Below the pieces are notes generated by a model. It was not told where the DNA came from. It made no database searches and saw nothing but the letters and a program-made list of their open reading frames with translations. Source: Nitrosopumilales archaeon (GTDB lineage Archaea; Thermoproteota; Nitrososphaeria; Nitrososphaerales; Nitrosopumilaceae). From it: a stretch of 6,109 bases of DNA. The stretch's first letter is position 1; the number at the start of each line of letters is the position of its first letter. The stretch is taken from positions 1-6,109 of the forward strand of contig JANXYF010000207.1 in assembly GCA_025350175.1 (NCBI GenBank). The letters run 5' to 3'. The translations under genes and the position numbers were made by a program. This document shows positions 1-4,137 of the stretch, piece by piece.

Positions 1-621
1 AGACATGAAGTCCTTGACCATCTTCGGTCCTCTTCCTTCTCTGATATCTTTGTCGGTAACAGTATTTACTTTATGTTCAGTCTTGAATGCAAGTTCTTCT
101 TTTACAAATGATCTTGCTCCAACATGAACAATGTTTTCTGCGCCTCTTTTTTCTATGATTCTTCTAAGATAGGCGGCATGACTTAGCTTAATGTCTGCAT
201 ATTCATCTCGTAAATCATAATGCGCGTCAAATACAATATAGCCAGTTTCTTTTGGAAATGACATGTAAGTTCCATATGTTATCAGGTGCTCTCCTCCCAA
301 AATTATCAACTGTTTGTCTCTTACTGCAAGTTCTGTGGTAATTTTTCCTATCATATCAAGAACCTCTGTTGCAACTACTGTATGGTATGTATTTCCAAGG
401 TCTTCAATATTGACACTTTCCAAATCTACGTTAAATCTTGTTGAGAATATCTCTATGTTGTTAAAGGCCTGTCGTACTGCATCTGGACCAAATCTTGTAC
501 CTGGTCTAAATGAATGAGTAGAATCAAATGGAATTCCATATACTATTGCAGATACGTCGCCATCTTCACTTGGACTAGTAATTAGCGGATTTCGATTCAT
601 GTATAAATCAAGATAACTCAT
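1..621 (-). CDS. speB: Agmatinase/arginase-family ureohydrolase, 3' end cut by window edge
   Basis: Ureohydrolases of this family hydrolyse a guanidino group with a two-manganese centre; the agmatinase branch makes putrescine and urea from agmatine in polyamine synthesis. I translated 207 codons from the ATG at 621 to the left edge, open throughout. Visible family features are GTRFGPDAVR (residues 41-50), LGGEH (108-112) and FDAHYDLRDEY (131-141). These supply four of the six metal ligands by homology with arginase: H112, D132, H134 and D136. H148 in SHAAYLRR fits the second-shell histidine region. The last Asp pair (DxDxxDP) should lie beyond the window. The start is chosen because MSYLDLYM follows a TATA-like stretch at about 25-30 bases with no Shine-Dalgarno. 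Agmatinase is the likeliest activity, but arginase, formiminoglutamase or an aminopropylagmatine ureohydrolase cannot be excluded from this part. Confidence 0.9.
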   Translation of the reverse strand, partial: MSYLDLYMNRNPLITSPSEDGDVSAIVYGIPFDSTHSFRPGTRFGPDAVRQAFNNIEIFSTRFNVDLESVNIEDLGNTYHTVVATEVLDMIGKITTELAVRDKQLIILGGEHLITYGTYMSFPKETGYIVFDAHYDLRDEYADIKLSHAAYLRRIIEKRGAENIVHVGARSFVKEELAFKTEHKVNTVTDKDIREGRGPKMVKDFMS

Positions 622-647
622 TTGTAACGCTCATCATTTTGGCGCAG

Positions 648-660
648 TATAATAATATTT
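648..660 (-). promoter_or_regulatory. TATA box of the agmatinase gene
   Basis: On the minus strand this reads AAATATTATTATA. Its middle is about 30 bases upstream of the ATG at 621, which would give a transcript with a leader of only a few bases. There is no convincing Shine-Dalgarno motif. The call rests on composition and spacing only. Confidence 0.45.
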
Positions 661-740
661 CATTAAAACATATTTTCACGTTAAACCCACAGAGATTTCC
701 TAAATAGTTTGAGACGAGTAATGATTATGAAAATATTATT

Positions 741-944
741 CTAAATTGAATTAGTAATTGACTTGATTAATTGAGCCAGATTAGTAAAGAGCTGACAAAC
801 TAGATCTGAATTTTCAGCCCATTGCGGATTGTAACTACCTTGAGTACTTATACATAATTGATTCATCGCCATCGTTCCAGCATAGAACATAATTACAATT
901 ACAAAAAATGCAACAGAAGCATATATGACCTTTTTACCGCTCAT
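741..944 (-). CDS. Small single-pass membrane protein of unknown function
   Basis: I do not recognise this family. The 67-residue product has a short basic N-terminus (MSGKK), then a hydrophobic segment at about residues 6-28 that fits one membrane helix or an uncleaved signal anchor. A polar tail follows, predicted outside, with two cysteines (C31 and C50) that could form a disulfide, and an amphipathic-looking end (LFTNLAQLIKSITNSI). The start at 944 is well supported: a TATA box (TTTATAATC on the minus strand) is centred about 26 bases upstream, so a leaderless transcript would begin at or next to the ATG. It is transcribed in the same direction as both neighbours but has its own promoter. 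The function is unknown; the coding call rests on the promoter, the membrane segment and the intact frame. Confidence 0.7.
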   Translation of the reverse strand: MSGKKVIYASVAFFVIVIMFYAGTMAMNQLCISTQGSYNPQWAENSDLVCQLFTNLAQLIKSITNSI

Positions 945-965
945 CGAAACGAATCTTTAACACTA

Positions 966-974
966 GATTATAAA
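966..974 (-). promoter_or_regulatory. TATA box of the small membrane-protein gene
   Basis: The minus strand reads TTTATAATC, centred about 26 bases before the ATG at 944. This is the classical archaeal spacing for transcription starting at the start codon itself. Confidence 0.65.
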
Positions 975-1022
975 GTAATGTCCAATTCCCGCTTAGTATA
1001 ACGGTAAAGTCTCACGAAAGGT

Positions 1023-1055
1023 TAATTGAATAATATTTCAAACTATATTCAATTA
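1023..1055. terminator. Hairpin after the PLP-enzyme gene, possible terminator or RNA 3' structure
   Basis: TAATTGAATA (1023-1032) and TATTCAATTA (1046-1055) are perfect 10-bp inverted repeats around a 13-base loop. On the minus strand the hairpin begins about 22 bases after the stop of the PLP enzyme. No long T-run follows it, and archaeal termination depends mainly on T-runs, so an RNA-stabilising 3' structure or a chance AT-rich palindrome are alternatives. Confidence 0.35.
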
Positions 1056-1077
1056 TAGAAAATCTCAAGTATGGACA

Positions 1078-2649
1078 TTATTCTGTAGCTACTCGTATTA
1101 ACTCAGAGATCTGTTTTCCTTTTCCTTGGGAAAGTGCTGATATTCCACCAGTCAAGCTTTCAGTTGTGATACCGTTGCTTGCAAGTGCACGAACCGCCAT
1201 CAATGAAGTATTTCCGGCCATGCAGACAAGCAATGACTTGCCAGAACCAAGATCTTTCAAGTCTTCAGGAACCTGCTGTGTCGTCAATAATCTCTCCACA
1301 TCTTTTGCCTTTGTTATGATTATCTTGCTTTTGTCAACTCCTAGAGATTTTGCAATCATTTCTATTCCATCTTCACGTGGAGTATACTGGGTGTGAACCC
1401 AAATGATTTTGTCATAATCGCCTATGCTTGAAGCAGCTTCTTGTAGGGACACCTGAGTACGACTAGGTTTTTTTGACATTTCTTCTAGATTCTTTTTGTA
1501 TTTTTGTATCCCATCTGCAATTATTACAACAAACTTTCCTCCAAAACCACCAGAGTGTATCATCTGCACTACTGCGTATAATGCAAGGGCGCTGCTTTCT
1601 CCAATGTCATAGCCCTTGTCTACGAAAAACTTTAGCACACTTTTCGCTTGCTCAAAATCTACCTCATGTTGTCCAGCGTATCGTTCAGGCTCGTAAAACT
1701 TTAATCCATTTGCCTTGTCTTTGGTTCTAATTCCTGCTACATCTTGACCACCTATTGGAAATACAACATGCACTGACTTTTTTCCATATTTTTCAGATGC
1801 ATATCTGCTCAGACCGCCAGATGTTCCACCAGTACCAAATGTGCATACGATTCTAAAATCTTCAAGTGATTGCTTCTTCTCATGTAATTGTTGGTCTATT
1901 TCTGGCGCAGTGACAGTTCTATGAGCTTCGATATTCATTTCATTATCATACTGTTCTGGACAAAAACCTCCATAGATATTTGCAAGTAACTTTGCCAAGT
2001 TTATGATGTCTTGACCTACTAATAGTGATTGTACTTTAGATTCTGCTTTATCAAAAATTACAGGATCAAATCCAAGCTCAGATAGTTGTGAGCGAATGTT
2101 TGCAGCAGTTGCTTTTGCTACCAAGACATTTGGACTCTCTTTCATTCCCGGTGCTGGACATATGTCCATATCGAGGTTTATGATTCGAGTCTTTTCGTTT
2201 CGTAGCTCTTCAAACACTCCGTCTTGAAGTTTTCTTGACACTAGAGTAACTACATCCAGTCCAAGATTAGATAATTGTCCAAGGGCTATTCCAAAATTGC
2301 CCGAAGTGGCCTCAAATATCGTTTGTCCACTTCTAATCTTTCCTGTAGAAATGGCGTCATGGATTATGTTTAGTGCAGGTCTTACTTTAATGGAACCAGT
2401 TGGCAAGCCAGAATCAAACTTGCCATAAATTCTCAAATCTTTATCATCGAGGTTTAGGTTCAACACTTTTTTTGTACATGTTTTCAAATCATCCGTAATG
2501 TCAAGAAGTGGAGTTGCGTTAACAATTGTCATGCCGTCTGCTTTTCCCAAATGTGGAATCTTTTTCCACATGCCCTGCTCAAATCTCTCAAGCAAAACTG
2601 TGTCAGTGTTATTTATCATATCTGGTGCCAATTTTATCTGCAATATCAT
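1078..2649 (-). CDS. PLP-dependent cysteine-synthase-like enzyme fused to a rhodanese-like domain
   Basis: The 523-residue protein has two parts. Residues about 40-390 are a fold-type II PLP enzyme of the cysteine synthase/cystathionine beta-synthase family. The PLP lysine is K88 in PTGSIKVRPA, the substrate loop is EATSGNFGIALG (113-124), the phosphate loop is GTGGT (272-276), and GESSALAL (350-357) is a candidate for the serine that contacts the pyridine nitrogen. QYDNEMNIEAH (233-243) matches the usual QFxNPxNxxaH region. Residues about 396-523 look rhodanese-like, with LVCMAGNTS (474-482) placing C476 at the persulfide position and LTGGISAL (499-506) as the usual end motif. A cytosolic role in cysteine or other sulfur amino-acid metabolism is inferred; the exact substrate (O-acetylserine, O-phosphoserine or another beta-substituted residue) is not readable. 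The usual Asp after the PLP lysine (GSxKDR) is Val here. The start could be the ATG at 2649 or M11 at 2619, because the TATA box is rather close to the first ATG. Confidence 0.85.
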   Translation of the reverse strand: MILQIKLAPDMINNTDTVLLERFEQGMWKKIPHLGKADGMTIVNATPLLDITDDLKTCTKKVLNLNLDDKDLRIYGKFDSGLPTGSIKVRPALNIIHDAISTGKIRSGQTIFEATSGNFGIALGQLSNLGLDVVTLVSRKLQDGVFEELRNEKTRIINLDMDICPAPGMKESPNVLVAKATAANIRSQLSELGFDPVIFDKAESKVQSLLVGQDIINLAKLLANIYGGFCPEQYDNEMNIEAHRTVTAPEIDQQLHEKKQSLEDFRIVCTFGTGGTSGGLSRYASEKYGKKSVHVVFPIGGQDVAGIRTKDKANGLKFYEPERYAGQHEVDFEQAKSVLKFFVDKGYDIGESSALALYAVVQMIHSGGFGGKFVVIIADGIQKYKKNLEEMSKKPSRTQVSLQEAASSIGDYDKIIWVHTQYTPREDGIEMIAKSLGVDKSKIIITKAKDVERLLTTQQVPEDLKDLGSGKSLLVCMAGNTSLMAVRALASNGITTESLTGGISALSQGKGKQISELIRVATE

Positions 2650-2711
2650 GTTGGATTGGAATATCTTATAAAATATGTCACCAAGTTACAATGGTGTTTA
2701 GGGTTCAACAT
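2646..2711 (-). other. Possible 21-codon upstream ORF overlapping the PLP-enzyme start
   Basis: The minus-strand ATG at 2711 opens a 21-codon frame (MLNPKHHCNLVTYF and seven more residues). Its TGA stop at 2646-2648 overlaps the ATG of the PLP enzyme as ATGA. A run of six G followed by AG lies directly before this ATG, too close for a standard Shine-Dalgarno. The PLP-enzyme TATA box lies inside it, so it may be noncoding; it is listed because of the exact stop/start overlap. Confidence 0.2.
2665..2676 (-). promoter_or_regulatory. TATA box of the PLP-enzyme gene
   Basis: The minus strand reads ATATTTTATAAG, centred about 21 bases before the ATG at 2649. That is slightly short for a leaderless start there. 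If transcription begins about 26 bases after the box, the first usable start would be M11 at 2619 with a short leader. Confidence 0.5.
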
Positions 2712-2735
2712 CTCCCCCCGTAAGATAAATTCAAG

Positions 2736-2761
2736 TATCATAAAAAGCATATTTTATGATA
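2736..2761. other. Strong AT-rich hairpin/palindrome between zinc-ribbon and PLP-enzyme genes
   Basis: TATCATAAAA (2736-2745) and TTTTATGATA (2752-2761) are perfect 10-bp inverted repeats with a 6-base loop. On the minus strand the element lies about 60 bases after the zinc-ribbon stop and about 85 bases before the PLP-enzyme start, and contains a T5 run. It could be the terminator or 3' structure of the zinc-ribbon transcript, or a regulator site for the PLP gene. The 2650-2822 stretch otherwise holds only the TATA box, the G6 run and the possible upstream ORF. Confidence 0.4.
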
Positions 2762-2822
2762 TACGGATGATCTTTCAAGACTACAATATCAAAGATAATG
2801 GACTAGTATCTGAGGTAACTGA

Positions 2823-2990
2823 CTAATTTAAGACAAGTTCACTTGTGATAGGGCTACATTCCAGGTGGACCTGTTCATCTGTTGCTCTTCTACAGTGAGC
2901 GCAACCAAACTGGTTTACTACGTTACATACGGTGCAATGTTGTAATTCTTGCATGATTACACCGCAGTTCCTACATGAATCTTTTCGCAT
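2823..2990 (-). CDS. Small zinc-ribbon protein with three CxxC knuckles
   Basis: The 55-residue product carries CRNC (6-9), CTVC (19-22) and CAHC (30-33) plus a further Cys at 45, so two of the pairs can hold one zinc ion as a ribbon and the third could belong to a second site. No other domain is present. Such small ribbons usually act through nucleic-acid or protein contacts, but nothing here indicates a partner. I chose the ATG at 2990 over the in-frame ATG at 3044. A TATA box (TTTATAAAG, minus strand) lies between the two, centred 26 bases before 2990, so a transcript from it would start at 2990 and could not include the longer form. The gene is divergent from the PepSY-like gene and upstream of the PLP enzyme on the same strand. 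Specific function is unknown. Confidence 0.75.
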   Translation of the reverse strand: MRKDSCRNCGVIMQELQHCTVCNVVNQFGCAHCRRATDEQVHLECSPITSELVLN

Positions 2991-3011
2991 AGTTGTAATT
3001 TCTCCAACTTT

Positions 3012-3020
3012 CTTTATAAA
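3012..3020 (-). promoter_or_regulatory. TATA box of the zinc-ribbon gene
   Basis: The minus strand reads TTTATAAAG, centred 26 bases before the ATG at 2990. It decides the start codon, since the longer reading frame begins upstream of this box. Confidence 0.65.
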
Positions 3021-3053
3021 TCGTAGTAATGAAAGTCTTAACACACAAGTGTA

Positions 3054-3095
3054 ATTTTTTGACCAATTTATTGGTGTTATACGTGATTTTTGACC
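3054..3095. repeat. Two direct copies of ATTTTT(T)GACC in the divergent promoter region
   Basis: ATTTTTTGACC (3054-3064) and ATTTTTGACC (3086-3095) are near-identical, with their GACC ends 31 bases apart, about three helical turns. They lie upstream of the zinc-ribbon TATA box and could be paired binding sites on one DNA face. The T-rich part makes chance a real alternative. Confidence 0.25.
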
Positions 3096-3170
3096 CTGTT
3101 TTAGGCTAAAATGTATGGCAGTGTGGCTGTCTATGAGGCGTTTCCTACGTTGCTATTAAGACATAAGTTA

Positions 3171-3190
3171 ACATTGTTACTGAACAATGT
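3171..3190. promoter_or_regulatory. Palindromic candidate operator upstream of the PepSY-like gene
   Basis: ACATTGTT (3171-3178) and AACAATGT (3183-3190) form a perfect 8-bp dyad around ACTG. It ends 10 bases before the TATA box of the PepSY-like gene, next to where TBP and TFB bind. The size and symmetry suit a dimeric helix-turn-helix regulator. The regulator is not identifiable from this window. Confidence 0.5.
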
Positions 3191-3200
3191 GGCACAATTC

Positions 3201-3207
3201 TTTATAT
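3201..3207 (+). promoter_or_regulatory. TATA box of the PepSY-like gene
   Basis: TTTATAT is centred 25 bases before the ATG at 3229. This fits a leaderless transcript from that ATG and argues against the earlier in-frame ATG at 3187, which is upstream of the box. Confidence 0.65.
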
Positions 3208-3228
3208 CGACATTTCAGTAATTACGGC

Positions 3229-3789
3229 ATGAATACGCAGAACCTAGTAGCGCACAAAAAGATGCTTGCTATCATGATTGGTGTGGCAATACTTGCCACA
3301 GCAGGAGTGTCAGCAGCATCTGCACAAACAAGTCCTACAGGTCAGACAAATACCCACCCAAAAATCACGGGTTCAATAAATGTTGAACAGACACTCATGT
3401 CCAAAGTGACAGTGAGTTTCTCTGATGCAGCAAACACTGCAGCAACTGGTTCAACAGCCACACCAATTATTGGTGGAAAAGTGATTAGTGGAAGCTTGAT
3501 GCCGATGCAAGGATATCTAGTATATGCTTTCAAAGTAATTGACAGCAATAGCATGGTTTACACCGTGATTGTCGATCCATCAAGTGGATCTGTACTATAT
3601 GCTTCAACAGGCCATACATTTTATGGCTTTGGCATGGGCCAAGCAGGAGGAATGATGCGTGGACACCATATGGGTGGTAACGGATGGAAATCACATAATG
3701 CTCCATCTGGAGGAACAATCACACCTGGTACAACTCCACCTGCAACAACAACTTCTCCATCTGACTGGACAACAAGCGGATTACAATAG
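3229..3789 (+). CDS. Secreted PepSY-like protein with Met/His-rich segment
   Basis: The 186-residue product starts with a signal peptide: HKK, a hydrophobic stretch at about 12-30, and a likely signal-peptidase site after ASA at residue 32. Residues about 46-125 resemble a PepSY domain, with a helix-like segment, then GGKVISGSLMP, a GYLVYAFKVID strand and VYTVIVDPSSGSVLYAS, close to the usual ending yxVxVDxxtGxVl. PepSY domains are extracytoplasmic and often linked to peptidase inhibition or metal and cofactor handling. Next comes a Gly/Met/His segment (about 131-155, including GMMRGHHMGG) that could bind copper or another soft metal; this is inference. The tail is Thr/Pro-rich and low in complexity, like a cell-surface linker. 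No C-terminal membrane anchor is visible, so it is probably released or held by the S-layer. The start at 3229 is chosen from the TATA box spacing; the in-frame ATG at 3187 lies before the promoter. Confidence 0.8.
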   Translation: MNTQNLVAHKKMLAIMIGVAILATAGVSAASAQTSPTGQTNTHPKITGSINVEQTLMSKVTVSFSDAANTAATGSTATPIIGGKVISGSLMPMQGYLVYAFKVIDSNSMVYTVIVDPSSGSVLYASTGHTFYGFGMGQAGGMMRGHHMGGNGWKSHNAPSGGTITPGTTPPATTTSPSDWTTSGLQ

Positions 3790-3802
3790 TAATCCAAAAA
3801 TC

Positions 3803-3808
3803 TTTTTT
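3803..3808 (+). terminator. Oligo-T terminator after the PepSY-like gene
   Basis: A T6 run within TCTTTTTTCTTTCT begins 14 bases after the TAG stop. Archaeal RNA polymerase terminates at such T-runs without needing a hairpin, so this is a good candidate 3' end. Confidence 0.55.
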
Positions 3809-3892
3809 CTTTCTACTCCCACATTCATTGTAATACTGGATTGATAACTTGATGACTAGTATAATTTCAGTCAATTAAAATCTGTAAGGCCC

Positions 3893-3913
3893 TTTTATCA
3901 TCAGAATTATAAT
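3893..3913 (+). promoter_or_regulatory. Two overlapping TATA-like boxes before the small Cse60-like gene
   Basis: TTTTATCA (3893-3900) is centred about 24 bases before the TTG at 3921. AATTATAAT (3905-3913) is centred about 33 bases before the ATG at 3942. Each supports a different start codon for the following gene, so either or both may be used. Confidence 0.4.
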
Positions 3914-3920
3914 CCCAGTA

Positions 3921-4103
3921 TTGAGAATCGAAGTTATAACAATGCATGACCAGTTGGAGTTTGTTACATCAATCAACAAAGCAATCTCTGATGGAAAATA
4001 TGTCAAAGATGTAAAATATTCTCATAGTTTTGACAAAGACAACAAAGCAGTATACTCTGCCATGATACTATCATACGAATATCAAGAATTAGAACAAAGA
4101 TAG
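3921..4103 (+). CDS. Small Cse60-like protein of unknown function
   Basis: The product is 60 residues from the TTG at 3921 or 53 residues from the ATG at 3942. It is hydrophilic, with no membrane segment, and predicted cytosolic. The pattern RIEVIT, then a helix with LEFVTSINKAI, then VKDVKYSHSFDKDN and VYSAMILSYE resembles, from memory, the small Cse60 family of bacterial proteins (VKVF...LE..IN.FL...V.DIKYS.S.D...YSAMIIY). That match also covers the first strand (RIEVIT), which favours the TTG start, but the nearer TATA box favours the ATG. No biochemical role is established that I could assign here. It converges on the polymerase gene with only 34 bases between their stops. Confidence 0.6.
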   Translation: MRIEVITMHDQLEFVTSINKAISDGKYVKDVKYSHSFDKDNKAVYSAMILSYEYQELEQR

Positions 4104-4137
4104 TCTTTCTAAATGTGGTAAGTATTGTAACCATAGT

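Noticed and set aside
981..1077. Complete tRNA gene
   Set aside because: Only a D-loop-like string is present; there is no paired acceptor, anticodon stem or T-arm on either strand.
1166..1730. Plus-strand frames inside the PLP-enzyme gene
   Set aside because: They are antisense shadows of a strongly supported minus-strand gene and show no domain pattern or promoter.
2767..2826. Plus-strand 19-codon ORF (MIFQDYNIKDNG)
   Set aside because: It is very short, has no promoter at the right distance, and its end overlaps the zinc-ribbon stop region.
2991..3044. Longer N-terminus for the zinc-ribbon protein
   Set aside because: The extra 18 codons contain the TATA box that fits the ATG at 2990.
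3111..3221. Plus-strand 36-codon ORF starting MYGSVAVYEAF
   Set aside because: It runs through the palindrome and TATA box of the PepSY-like gene, has no promoter at the expected distance and no recognisable motif.
3187..3228. Longer N-terminus for the PepSY-like protein
   Set aside because: The ATG at 3187 lies upstream of the TATA box at 3201-3207, and the extra residues would put 14 polar residues before the signal peptide.
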